A stretch of 64,000 nt of DNA from Doryteuthis pealeii (lineage: Eukaryota > Mollusca > Cephalopoda > Myopsida > Loliginidae). Position 1 is the stretch's first letter. Each line of letters starts with the position of its first letter. The position numbers were made by a program, and so were the translations under genes. Positions 38,671 to 49,549 of this stretch are shown here, piece by piece. A model generated the notes under the pieces. It worked only from the letters and a program-made list of their open reading frames with translations, was not told the origin of the DNA and did not search any database. The stretch is taken from the NCBI GenBank assembly GCA_023376005.1, contig CM042181.1:18571142-18635141 (forward strand). The letters run 5' to 3'.

Positions 38671-39412
38671 AGAACCATTACGGTCAAGTCATGCGTAGTT
38701 TGGTTTGTTTTATGGCATATCAACCTCGGTGGGTCATTTAATGCCGACAAAGTTTTGAAATAAATTCATTCTTAATGCATAATACAATTTTGTTTGTCAA
38801 CTCATGTTTTTCTATTCAACCCATAGATGGGACTCTAACAGGTACTACCACTCCGGGTCAGAGTGGATCAGGGAGCAATGGTGATGAAAGGGTGCTTCAC
38901 ATTCCCCAAACCTCCAAAACTGGAACCTCACCATCAGATAGAGTTTAACGTCATTCCCAGGACATGTAGATCCTCAGTCACCGCCTTCTAGCACCCATAT
39001 AACAAAAAGGGGTTGGGGCTTGCCATAAGGGCAATCATATAGGTGCTAGGGCTTGACGTGACCAGCCGATTGATCGGAGGGCCTCTCAGACCTTTACTTT
39101 AGACAGACAGGCGGTCGAAGTGGAGTGTTGCATGTCATTGACTGCTCATCCACCATGACTCCATCCTTAAGCATCGCGGGTCGCCACCCACGACCAACAG
39201 ATGGCCCCATTTGGGGGGGATTTTACCCCTCTACAGAGGTGCAGTCGGTGCATTCTAACACCCAGCCGACAGGGCGGAGAACCATTACGGTTAAGTCATG
39301 CTGAAAGCACTTGTTCTTACTAGATCACCAAAGTTAAGCAGTGATGAGCCTGTTCAATACTTAGATGGGTGACCATTTAAGCAAAAACAGGTACTGTAAG
39401 CAACCCAATGCA
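38671..39412 (+). mobile_element. 5S-rRNA-derived SINE head (interrupted by family B)
   Basis: 39278-39412 aligns well with 5S rRNA as I remember it: TCAAGTCATGCTGAA-like start, 'GATCACCAAAGTTAAGCAGT', 'GATGAGCCTGTTCAATACTT', 'AGATGGGTGACC' and a terminal 'GGTACTGTAAGCA'. Its first 24 bases are also at 38671-38694, left of the inserted element, as a target-site duplication. The hairpin tail is missing, so this copy is head only. Confidence 0.85.
38695..39277 (-). mobile_element. Retroposon family B, longest copy (583 bp)
   Basis: Minus strand: 5' CCGCCCTGTCGGCTGGGTGT, a GTGGGTGGCGACCCGCGATG block, CCAATCGGCTGGTCACGTCA, 'GGTAGTACCTGTTAGAGTCC', then the hairpin GGCATTAAATGACCC ... GGTTGATATGCC and AAACAAACCAAAC. 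It is flanked by a 24-bp target duplication (one mismatch). No ORF; SINE-like or a short non-autonomous LINE derivative. Confidence 0.85.
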
Positions 39413-39559
39413 TTCTATTGGCTGCTGTGATCATCATTATTGGCAAAAATAGTGCTAACTCAATTTAAGCCTTCTTGCAAAACATTTGACTTGTGATGAT
39501 TGAATTATAATTGTTGCAATTCATAATAATAGCTTTTTGCAAACAATAACTTCTTGCAA

Positions 39560-40575
39560 TACATCTGTTTAGTAAACAATAGTTGCAATTTGTGACATCT
39601 TTTATAATAATAGCTTTGTTGCCAGAATTTCATTTTATTAGACATTTGCTTGCCAGAATCTCATGCAATGTCTTGCCAGAATCTCATGTCATTTCTCAAT
39701 CAATGTCTTGCCAAGACTTTATGAGACATTTCTCAATCAATGTCCTGCCAAGACTTTATGAGACATTTCTCAAGGAATGATTTGCCAGAATTTCAAGAGA
39801 CATCTCTCCAAGAAATGACTAACAAGAATTTTAAGATAAATTTCTCAAGCAATGTTTTGCCAGAATTTCAAGACATTTCTCAAGCAATGGTTTTCCAGAA
39901 TTCCAAGAAACATTTCTCAAGCAATAGGTTTCTAGAATTTCAGAAACATTTCTCAAGCAATAGGTTGCCAGAATTCCAAGAAACATTTCTCAAGCAATAG
40001 GTTGCCAGAATTTCAAGAAACATTTCTCAAGCAATAGGTTGCCAGAATTTCAAGAAACATTTCTCAAGCAATAGGTTGCCAGAATTTCAAGAAACATTTC
40101 TCAAGCAATAGGTTGCCAGAATTCCAAGAAACATTTCTCAAGCAATAGGTTGCCAGAATTGAAACATTTCTCAAGCAATAGGTTGCCAGAATTTCAACAT
40201 TTCTCAAGCAATAGGTTGCCAGAATTTCAAGAAACATTTCTCAAGCAATAGGTTCCCAGAATTCCAAGAACATTTCTCAAGCAATAGGTTGTCAGAATTC
40301 CAAGTAACATTTCTCAAGCAATAGGTTGCCAGAATTTCAATTAACATTTCTCAAGCAATAGGTTGCCAGAATTCCAAGAAACATTTCTCAAGCAATAGGT
40401 TGCCAGAATTCCAAGAAACATTTCTCAAGCAATAGTTGCCAGAATTTCATGAGACATTTCTAAATCAATGGCTTGTCAGAATTCCAGAAGACATTTTTCT
40501 AGCAATAGGTTGCCAGAATTTCAGAAGACATTTCCCCAGCCAATGGCTTGTCAGAATTTCAAGAAACATTTTCTT
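39560..40575. repeat. 37-bp minisatellite, ~25 copies
   Basis: Consensus about TTGCCAGAATTTCAAGAAAC + ATTTCTCAAGCAATAGG. The copies between 39900 and 40440 are the most uniform, and both edges are degenerate. Confidence 0.95.
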
Positions 40576-40949
40576 TTGCAACTGATATCCTTTTGCCAAT
40601 AATGTTGCAGTTCAAAAGACATTTTATTTTTAATCAGTGGCTTAAGTTAAAGATAAATACTAGGGGGAAAGAGAGAGAGAGAGAGAATAATTAGCTGCAA
40701 TTCACAGTATATTTCCTTTGCTGCCTTGGAAATGACATCTTTTTTCCCCAGTAGAGGCCATCTTTTTTCTTTTATAACTCAAAGTTTATTATATTTCTGT
40801 TAGTAATAACTTGTGATTAAAAGACGTTTCTTTCACGGTATTGCTTTGTTAAAATTTTTTAAAAAATGCCTTTCTTCTTTGCTGTCAATGTCTTGTCACA
40901 ATTCAAAATACAATTTTTCCTTCTTCTGCAGGTTATTGAGGGTCAACAG

Positions 40950-41875
40950 CAGCAGAAAATGGAAATTGTGATTGACAGGTTGTAGGTCATAGGTCGTTAT
41001 TCAGTATGAGATAAGGTTTTTATAGAAAGCTGAACACTGGTTAGTTGATAGATATCACAAGATAAAACACAAAATAATAAGTCTTTTATCCAGGAAATGG
41101 AAATTGTGATTGACAGGTAGTAGGTCATAGCTCATTATTTAGTATAAGATGAAGTTTTTATAGAAAGTTCAACACTGGCTGGTTGATAGATATCACATCT
41201 TCAAACACACAAAATAGTAAGAAATAACTTTGAATATTTTAGAGTTGGTTTTCAGATAAGAAGTGAAGCTGTCGGCTTTGTAGAGGTTTAGCAATTAGGC
41301 CCTCACCTCTATTGAAAATTTAAAAGTATCTTTCTGTCTCCAACAATACAAATGGCTTGTTTTGTTTTCTTTAACAGAAATGGCTTTTGGAAATTTTGAA
41401 TATTCTTACCCAGGAGTAGTTGGTTGATATTAAACAAAGTCTTTAATCTAGGAAATTGAAATTGTGATTGACAGGTTGTAGGTCATAGCTCATTATTCAG
41501 TATGAGATGGTTTTTATAGAAAGCTGAATACTGGTTGGTTGATAAATATGTGATGAAACACACAAAATAGTAAGAAATAAGTGAAGTTGTCGGCTTTGTA
41601 GAAGCTTAACAATTAGACACTCACCTCTATTGAAGAGTATCTTTGTCTCAAACAATGTGTTTTTGCAACACAAATGGCTTGTTTTTTCTTTGTTTTTTTT
41701 TCCTTTAGCAGAAATGGCAGGAAATTCATTCTTACCCAGGAGTGGTTTGTTGATATTAAAGAAAGTCTTTTATCCATTAAATGGAAATTGTGATTGACAG
41801 GTTGTAGGTCATAGGTCATTATTTTCTAGGAGAGTGGTTTGTTGATGTTAAAGAAACAAGTCTTTTATCCAGTAA
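40950..41875. repeat. Long-unit tandem repeat, ~4 copies
   Basis: 'GGAAATTGTGATTGACAGGT' starts at about 40960, 41099, 41457 and 41784, followed by TAGGTCATAGSTCATTATT and TTTTTATAGAAAGCTGAA. Units are of unequal length (about 140-360 bp). Confidence 0.85.
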
Positions 41876-41999
41876 CGCCTTGTTGCAATACAAAAAGACT
41901 TCTTTGTCAACAATAGTTTATAGAAATTTTTAAAAGATATTTTCTCCAGCAAATTGCAATAACTTAAAAGGCAAAAATGGTTGGAGCAATGGTTGTCAT

Positions 42000-42795
42000 C
42001 ATTTTTTGACAACAATAAATTGTAATTCATTTCACACCTCTTTTTATCAACAATTGCATCTTGCAATTCATTTAATATTATTTTTGCCAAAAAGAATTTC
42101 TTGCAATACATTTGCCATCTTTTTAGTCAGCAATTGCATCTTGCGATACATTTGCCATCTTTTTTGCCAACAATTGCCATTTGCCATCTTTTTTGCCAAC
42201 AATTGCATCTTGCGATACATTTGACATCTTTTTTGCCAACAATTGCATCTTGCGATACATTTGACATCTTTTTTGCCAACAATTGCATCTTGCAATACAT
42301 TTGACATCTTTTTTGCCAACAATTGCATCTTGCAATACATTTGACATCATTTTTGCCAACAGTTGTATCTTGCGATACATTTGACATCTTTTTGCCAACA
42401 ATTACATCTTGCAATACATTTGACATCTTTTTAGCCAACAATTGCATCTTGAAATACATTTGACATCTTTTTTGCCAACAATTGCATCTTGCAATACATT
42501 TGACATCTTTTTTGCCAACAATTGCATCTTGCAATACATTTGACATCATTTTTGCCAACAGTTGTATCTTGCGATACATTTGACATCTTTTTTGCCAACA
42601 ATTACATCTTGCAATACATTTGACATCTTTTTTGCCAACAATTGCATCTTGAAATACATTTGACATCTTTGCCAACAATTGTTGTATCTTGCAATTCAAT
42701 TGACATCTTAATTGACAACAATTGCATATTGCAATTCAATTGACATCTTAATTGACAACAATTGCATCTTTCAATACATCTGACATCTTTTTTGC
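42000..42795. repeat. 41-bp minisatellite, ~18 copies
   Basis: Consensus about TTTTGCCAACAATTGCATCT + TGCAATACATTTGACATCTT. ORFs on both strands are read-throughs of the repeat, not genes. Confidence 0.95.
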
Positions 42796-43377
42796 CAAAA
42801 ATAGTAAAGCAAAATTGACAGTGTGGCCTATTGTCTGTATGAGCCAAACAGTAAGGGAGTCTATCCTCTTTTTGTTAGCACTAGACCAGGGAGATTGTTT
42901 TGAGTTGGCAAGGGCCGGTATTGAATACAGAATCTTGTTTGGTTTGTTTTATGGCATATCAACCTCAGTGGGTCATTTAATGCCGATAAAGTTTTGAAAT
43001 AAATTCATTCTTAATAGATAATCAATTTTGTTTATCAACTCATGTTTTTCTATTTAACCCATAGATGGGATCCTAACAGGTACTACCACTCCGAGTCAGA
43101 GTGGTCCAGGGTGCAATGGTGATGAAGGGGTGCTCCACATTCCCAAACCTCCAAAACTGGAACCTCACCATCAGATAGATTTTAACGTCATTCCCAGGAC
43201 ACAAAGACCCTCAGCCACTGCCTTCTAGCACCTACATGATAAAAAGGGCCGGGGCAATCATATAGGTGCTAGGGCTTGATATGACCAGCCGATTGATCGG
43301 AGGGGACCCTCTCCGACCGCACAGAATCTTGTGGTTCCTATGAAAATGCTCTACCGAGGTAAACCGGTCTCTACTTT
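42795..43377 (-). mobile_element. tRNA-derived SINE interrupted by family B
   Basis: SINE body at 42800-42938 (GACAGTGTGGCC ... GAGTTGGCAAGGGCCGGTA) continues at 43333-43377 with GTGGTTCCTATGAAAATGCT and the remains of the tRNA-like head. Confidence 0.85.
42939..43320 (-). mobile_element. Retroposon family B, 382-bp copy
   Basis: Same sequence as the 3' two thirds of 38695-39277, ending in the hairpin and AAACAAACCAAA. It is flanked by a perfect 12-bp duplication ACAGAATCTTGT (42927-42938, 43321-43332). The 5' end is truncated near CGGTCGGAGAGGGTCCC. Confidence 0.88.
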
Positions 43378-43504
43378 TGCCAACAATAGTTTCCTGCAAT
43401 CCCATTGAAATTTTATTTGCCAAACAATATTTGTGATTCAATTGGCATCTTTTTTGCCAACAATTGCAATTTGCAATATAGTTTTGTTTTGTAATGAATT
43501 GCTT

Positions 43505-43772
43505 GTTTGTTGAATTTTGGAGATGAGGCTTGATAATTTGTATCATCTGGATATTTAGGACTATTGTCCCACCTTTATTATTATATACACAATGTTTCAG
43601 CCAATGTGTTCTCTGGCCTTCTTATGGCCAAGGGCAATATAAACATAGATTATAACATGAAGGCGCCCGAGTTTGACAAGTAACACCTGAAAAGGCTGGA
43701 AGGCACATCAGCGGAAATGTTTTGTATATAACAATAAAGATGAGGACAACAGTCCACAAAATCCAAATAATA
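43505..43772. repeat. DG-family foldback element, most complete copy
   Basis: Left GAGATGAGGCTTGATAATTT ... CAATGTTTCAGCCAATGTG. Right, inverted: CATCAGCGGAAATGTTTTGT, then AACAATAAAGATGAGGACAA. The outer parts pair in inverse orientation, with about 60 bp of unpaired centre. Confidence 0.8.
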
Positions 43773-43774
43773 CG

Positions 43775-44390
43775 AATTGTTGTTATTCATTGACATTTTG
43801 ACATACTTTATGCCAATAAGAGCATCTTTTCTGGCAATATCTTCTTCAAAATCTTTTTACATCTTTTTGCAAACATTTGACATCTTTTTTTGCCAACAAC
43901 AGCCTCTTCCAATTTATTTGACATCTTTTTTGACATCTTTTAAGCCAACAATAGCCTCTTCCAATTTATTTGACATCTTTTCTTTTAAGCCAACAATAGC
44001 CTCTTCCAATTTATTTGACATCTTTTTGCATGACATCTTTTAAGCCAACAATAGCCTCTTCCAATTTATTTGACATCTTTTAAGCCAACAATAGCTTCTT
44101 GCAATATATGGTGCATCATTTTGCCATGAACTGCTTCACATCTTTTGACATCTGTTTTGCTAAGAACTGCTTTTTGCAAGCAATTGCTTGTTGCAATTCA
44201 TTTGACATCTGTTTTGCTAAGAATTGCTTTTTGCAACATCTTTTGACATCTGTTTTGCTAAGAATTGCTTGTTGCAATTCATTTGACATCTGTTTGGTAA
44301 AAAATAGTTGCAACTAGTGAAATCTTTTTTGCCAACAATAGCTTCTTTCAAATTATTTCACATCTTTTTTGCCAACAATTATCATCATGC
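43775..44390. repeat. ~40-60-bp minisatellite related to 42000-42795
   Basis: Units such as TTTAAGCCAACAATAGCCTC + TTCCAATTTATTTGACATCT and GCTAAGAATTGCTTTTTGCA keep the GCCAACAAT...TTGCAATT...GACATCT order of the neighbouring array. Confidence 0.85.
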
Positions 44391-44394
44391 TGCG

Positions 44395-44985
44395 CAATTA
44401 GCATGGATATCCATGACAATCTCTTGCCAACCTTCTCTATCATTGTCTTAAGGAGGTCCTTGCACAGCATCCAGTATCCACACAGAGTTGGTCAATATAG
44501 GTCTTTGCTGGATGGCCCACATTAGCATGTCCACAGAACATCACTCATGAGTTTGTCCTTGCTCCTCCAGTAGTGTCCAGCATGCTTTGTCCGTGTTAGT
44601 TTGTGAAATAGGGGGCAAGTAGCCGTACAGCTGCTTCCTTGTATGTATAATATATTGCAAGAAGCTATGCTACAAGCATTCATGAACAAGTCGTGAAAAC
44701 AGCACCCCACAAGGAAGCAGTTGTACGGCCACCTGTCCCCTTGAGGGGTACTGTTTCAACAACTTGTTCAAGATCGCACGCAGTATAGCTTCTTGCATTA
44801 TAAACCTTCATGCTATATTTTCTGTCAACAATAACTTGAAAATAATTTGACATTTTTTTAAATTATTCCTTGTAACAATTTGACATCCTCTATGCCAACA
44901 ATAGTTTCTTGCAATATATTTTGTATCTGTTTGACATAAATTGCTTCTTGGAATTCTTTTGACATCTGTTTGGTAAACAATAGTC
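44395..44985. other. Non-satellite island with inverted repeat
   Basis: AGTAGCCGTACAGCTGCTTC near 44617 and its inverse GAAGCAGTTGTACGGCCACC near 44714 bracket a ~70-bp loop. A similar GCAGCTGTATGGCCACTTAC lies at 53510-53532. It looks like a degraded dispersed repeat. Satellite units resume after 44800. Confidence 0.55.
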
Positions 44986-44987
44986 TG

Positions 44988-45246
44988 GTTGGTTGGTTTA
45001 TTAATTTTAACGGCATATCAACCCGTCCAGGGTTATATCATGCCTAGCGGTTGGGTTGTTATACATATTGTGTATTCATTTATTGTGTATTCATCTATAT
45101 ATATACATTTAGTAATTGGTTTTAACAATGTGTTAGCATTATTGGGAATCATACTGTATGCCATTGATTTGTTTCATGTCTATATTCTATGGTATAATTT
45201 TATTTCCCTCAAAAAGGAGAAAATATCCTCTATGTTAACATTTTCA
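44988..45246 (-). mobile_element. 5'-truncated LINE 3' end inserted in the satellite
   Basis: Near identical to 62490-62738: GGTTGGTTGG tail, hairpin GGCATATCAACCCGTCCAGG, 3' UTR, and the last ~20 codons of the RNase H-containing ORF. Flanked by AATAGTCTG on both sides (44979-44987, 45247-45255). Confidence 0.88.
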
Positions 45247-45249
45247 AAT

Positions 45250-48200
45250 AGTCTGTTGCAATTCACAACTTTTATGCCAACAATAGCTTGAAATTTGTTA
45301 CACATCTGCTTTGCAATAGTTTGTAATTTTATTTAGTATCTTACTTACCAAAAATACCTTATTATAGTTCATTTGACAATAATGTAATTCAAAAAACATG
45401 TTTCCTTGTTTAATACGTTTTGTCTCTTGCCAGCAATGGCTTGGTGCAATTAAAAAAACAGGTTTCTTCCTTCTCAATAACTGCTTCATTCAATTTGATA
45501 GACATTGTTTCCTGCCAACAATGGTTTGTTGCAATTCTAAAAAATGTTTCTTCCTTGTCATTGTTCATACTGTTTAATACGTTTTGTTTCTTGCCAGGAA
45601 TGGCTTGATGCAATTCAAAAACTTGTTTCTTTTCAATAATTGTTTCATACTGTTTAAAACTTTTTTTCTCTTGCCAGCAATGGTTTTTGTAATTCAAAAA
45701 ACGTTTCTTCCTTGTGAATAATGGTTTCATACAATTTGATATGTTCTGTCTCTTGCCAGCAATGGTTTGATGCAATTCAAAAAACATGTTTCTTCCTCAT
45801 CCATAATTGTTTCATACAATTTGATGTTTTGTGTCTTGCCAGCAATGGCTTGCTGCAATTCAAAAAACATGTTTTTTCCTAGTGAATAATTTTATGTTTT
45901 GTTTCCTGCCAGCAATCGTTTGTTGCAATTCAAAAAATGTTTCTTCCTTGTCAACAATTGTTTCATACATTTTGTTTCTTGCCACCAATGGCTTGTTGCA
46001 ATTCAAAAACATGTTTTTTCTTGGACATTAATTGCTTCATAATGTTAGATATGTTTTGCCTCTTTTCAAAATGGCTTGGTGAAATTCAAAAACGTTTCTT
46101 TATTGTCAATAATTGTTTCATACAAGCTGATAGGTTTTGTCTCTTGCCAGCAATGGCTTGTCATTCAAAAAAACATCTGCCTTTTTTGTCAATAATCGTT
46201 CAATTCTGTTTAAGACATTTTGTTTCTTGCCAGCAATATCTTGTTGCAATTAAAAAAAAATGTTTGTTCCTCTCAATAATTGTTTCATACAGTTTGATAC
46301 GTTTTGTTTCTTGACAGCAATAGGATTGCTGAAATTCAAAAAATGTTTCTTCCTTGTCAATAATTGTTTTATACTGTTTAATACATAGCAATGGCTTGTT
46401 GCAATACACAAACATGTTTCTTCCTTCTCAATAATTGTTTCATACTGGTTTAATGTTTTGTCTCTTGCCAGCAATGGCTTGTTGCAATTCAAAAAACGTT
46501 TCATACAATTTGGTATATTTTGTCTCTTGCCAGCAATGGCTTGTTGCCATTCAAAAATCATGTTTCTTCCTTGTCAAGAATTGTTTCATACAGTTTTATA
46601 TTTTTGTCTCTTGCCAGCAATGGCTTGGTGCAATTCAAAAATCATGTTTCTTCCTTGTCAAGAATTGTTTCATACAATTTGATGCTGTGCCTCTTGCCAG
46701 CAATGGCTTGATGCAATTCAAAAAACATTTCTTCCTTGTCAATAATTGCTTCATATTATTCAATGTTTCCAGCCAACAATGTCTTGTTGCAATTAAAAAT
46801 TGTTTCTTCCTTGTCATTGTTTCATACTGTTTAATACATTTTGTTTCTTGCCAGCAATGGTTTGTTGCAATTCAAAAAACGTTTCTTGTCAATAATTGTT
46901 TCATACAATCTGATATGTTTTGTCTCTTGCCAGCAATGGCTTGTTGTCATTCAATAAAAACATGTTCCTTTTTTGTCAATAATTGTACAATTCTGTTTAA
47001 GACATTTTGTTTCTTGCCAGCAATGTCTCATTGCAATTCAAAAAACGTTTCTTCCTCGTCAAGAATTGTTTATACAGTTTGATATTTTTGTCTCTTGTCA
47101 GCAATGGCTTGTTGGAATTCAAAAAACCATGTTTCTTCCTTGTCAAGAATTGTTTCATACAGTTTGATATGTTTTGTTTCTTGACAGCAAAATGTTTCTT
47201 GTCAAGAATTGCTTCATAAAATTTGATGTTTTGTTTCTTGCCAGCAATGGCTTGATGCAATTCAAGAAACATTTCTTCCTTGTCAAGAATTGCTTCATAC
47301 AATTTGATGTTTTGTCTCTTGCCAGAAACTATTTGTTGCAATTCAAAAAAAACATTTCCCCCTTGTAAATAATTGTTTTATACAGTTTGATATTTTGTCT
47401 CTTGCTAGCAATGGTTTGTTGTCATTCAAAAATATGTTCCTATTTTTGTCAATAATTGTTCAATTCTTTTTAGACATTTCTTTCTTGCCAGCAATGTCTT
47501 GTTGCAATTAAAAAAACATGTTTCTTCCTCTCAATAATTGTTTCATACAGTTTGATACGTTTTTTTTCTTGACAGCAATAGGATTGCTGAAATTCAAAAA
47601 ATGTTTCTTCCTTGTCAATAAAGCAATGGCTTGTTGCAATACACAAACATGTTTCTGCCTTCTGATAATTGTTTCATCCTGGTTAATATGTTATGGTTTA
47701 ATAATGGCTTGTTGCAATTCAAAAAACGTTTCTTCCTTGTCAAGAATTGCTTCATAAAATTTCATGTTTTGTTTCTTGCCAGCAATGGCTTGGTGCAATT
47801 CAAAAAACATGTTTCTTCCTTTGTTTCATACAATTTGGTATATTTGTCTCTTGCCTGCAATAGTTTGTTGCCATTCAAAAATCATGTTTCTTCTTTGTCA
47901 AGAATTGTTTCATACAGTTTAATATTATTGTCTCTTGTCAGCAATGGCTTGGTGCAATTCAAAAAACGTTTCTTCCTTGTCAATAATTGCTTCATACAAT
48001 TTGTTGTTTTGTCTGTTGCCAGCAATGGCTTGTTGCCATTCAAAAAACATTTCTTCCTTGTCAATAATTACTTCATATTATTTAATGTTTCCAGCCAACA
48101 ATGTCTTGTTGCAATTAAAAAATTGTTTCTTCCTCGTCATTGTTTCATACTGTTTAATACATTGTTTCTTGCCAGCAATGGCTTGTTGCAATTCAAAAAA

Positions 48201-48325
48201 CGTATGTTTCTTGTCAATAATTGTTTCATACAATCTGATACATTGTCTCTTTTTAGCAATGGCTTGTTGTCACTTGGTTTATACATTTTGCTATTAATGG
48301 CTTCTGGCAATTCAAAAGACATCTT
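45250..48325. repeat. ~87-bp satellite, >30 units, dimeric structure
   Basis: Half A is about CTTGCCAGCAATGGCTTGTT + GCAATTCAAAAAACGTTTCT. Half B is about CTTGTCAATAATTGTTTCAT + ACAATTTGATATGTTTTGTC. The halves are alignable to each other, so the 87-bp unit is a diverged dimer of a ~43-bp monomer. Units vary by small indels, and longer blocks are also repeated (46480-47030 resembles 47770-48260). ORFs up to 257 aa arise only because 87 is a multiple of three. Confidence 0.95.
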
Positions 48326-48488
48326 TTTTCATTGCTATTTCTTGCAATCCAAAAGACAACTTTATCTTCGCCAGAAAGACCTTTATGTACTTCAAGAAAA
48401 TTAAATATTCATATTTTCTGACAGTTTTGCAATTCAGAAAATAAAAACAAAAGGAAACAGAATTATTTACTGAACCCGTTCACAATAG

Positions 48489-48660
48489 GTAGGTTGGTTG
48501 GTTTTTAGCATAACAACCATTTTTGGGTTATTTTGATAATGGACTCATGTTGCTTACATTACCTGCTTTTGCTCACCCCATTAAGTATTGAACAGGCTCA
48601 TGGCTGCTTAACTTTTGTGATCTAATGGAAACCGGTGTTTTCAGCATGACTTGACCGTAA
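48489..48660 (-). mobile_element. 5S-rRNA-derived SINE, copy
   Basis: Minus strand: ACGGTCAAGTCATGCTGAAA, AAGTTAAGCAGCCATGAGCC, GTTCAATACTTAATGGGG, then a decayed hairpin tail and AACCAACCAACC. Confidence 0.78.
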
Positions 48661-48821
48661 TTATTCTTGTTGGGAATCAGTACCTAAGAAACAAGAATGT
48701 GATCATAAAATGGGGGTTCCATTTTTTATTCTAACAAGTTATAAACTGAACCCCCAATAATTGGCCATTTACTTTTCCTAATCAAAGGAAAGAAATAGTG
48801 AGAAACATTCTTGTTAGTTGG
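48661..48821. other. Spacer shared with the 5S-SINE pair at 4.4-4.9 kb
   Basis: TGATCATAAAATGGGGGTTC, CTAACAAGTTATAAACTGA and TTGGCCATTTACTTTTCCTA are also found between the two SINEs at 4379 and 4687, in the same order. Confidence 0.75.
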
Positions 48822-49000
48822 TTGTTTTATTTTACGGCACATCAACCCTTTTTGGGCTATTTAATGTTCAATCATGTCATTTTTGATAATGGACTCTGGT
48901 TGCCTACAGTACTGCCGTTGCTTAAGTGGGCACCCAATTAAGTATTGAACAGGCTCATTGCTGCTTAACTTTGAGGATCTAGCAGGAATCAGTGCTTTCT
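48822..49000 (-). mobile_element. 5S-rRNA-derived SINE, copy
   Basis: Minus strand head ends CACTTAAGCAACGGCAGTAC. Tail hairpin GGTTGATGTGCCGTAAAATA and AACCAACTAAC. Confidence 0.78.
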
Positions 49001-49079
49001 TCTACAATGTCTTGTAATTTCTTTATACTGCAATAAAGAATCATTACAATTGTAAAAGATACATTTTTGCTGGCAACAT

Positions 49080-49333
49080 CATGGAAGATACAGATACAGA
49101 GACATAGGGGAAGAGACAGGTAGAGAGAGAGAGAGACAAAGGAAGAGACAGGTTGAGAGAGAGCTCAGGAAAGAGAGGTCAAGAGAGTGAGACTTAGGTC
49201 GAAAAAGAGACAGACACACAGGAAGAGAGGGAGAGAGAGAGAGAGAGAGAGATAGGGTAAATGAAAGGTCAAGAGAGAGAGAGGGGGGGTAAGAGAAAGG
49301 TCAGAGAGAGAGAGAGAGAAGAGAAAGGTCAGA

Positions 49334-49364
<31 letters not shown>

Positions 49365-49368
49365 AAAG

Positions 49369-49403
<35 letters not shown>

Positions 49404-49545
49404 AGAGAAAGGTCAGAAGAGAGAGAGAGAGAGAGAGAGGAGAGAAAGGTCAAGAGAGAGATAGAAGAGAAAGGTCAAGAGAGAGATAGGCTAAGAAAGA
49501 GAACATGGGGGGAGAGAGAGACAGGTTGAGAGAGAGAGAGACAAA
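49080..49545. repeat. GA-rich tract with AAAGGTCA spacers
   Basis: (GA)n runs separated by GAAAGGTCAGAG or GAAAGGTCAAGAG, giving an irregular 40-60-bp periodicity. Confidence 0.85.
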
Positions 49546-49549
49546 TACT

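Noticed and set aside
39278..39412. A functional 5S rRNA gene
   Set aside because: Too diverged from 5S rRNA, no downstream T-run terminator pattern, and sister copies carry a SINE tail; it is a 5S-derived SINE head.
42127..42699. 190-aa minus-strand ORF with repeated CQM/GKKDVK motifs
   Set aside because: Direct read-through of the 41-bp minisatellite.
42000..42795. CRISPR-like regular repeats
   Set aside because: Units are head-to-tail with no unique spacers, and the DNA is clearly animal.
46435..48404. Long ORFs (215 and 257 aa) with repeated FLVNNCFIQ-like motifs
   Set aside because: These are translations of the ~87-bp satellite; the period is a multiple of three, so frames stay open. 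No family, promoter or splice context.
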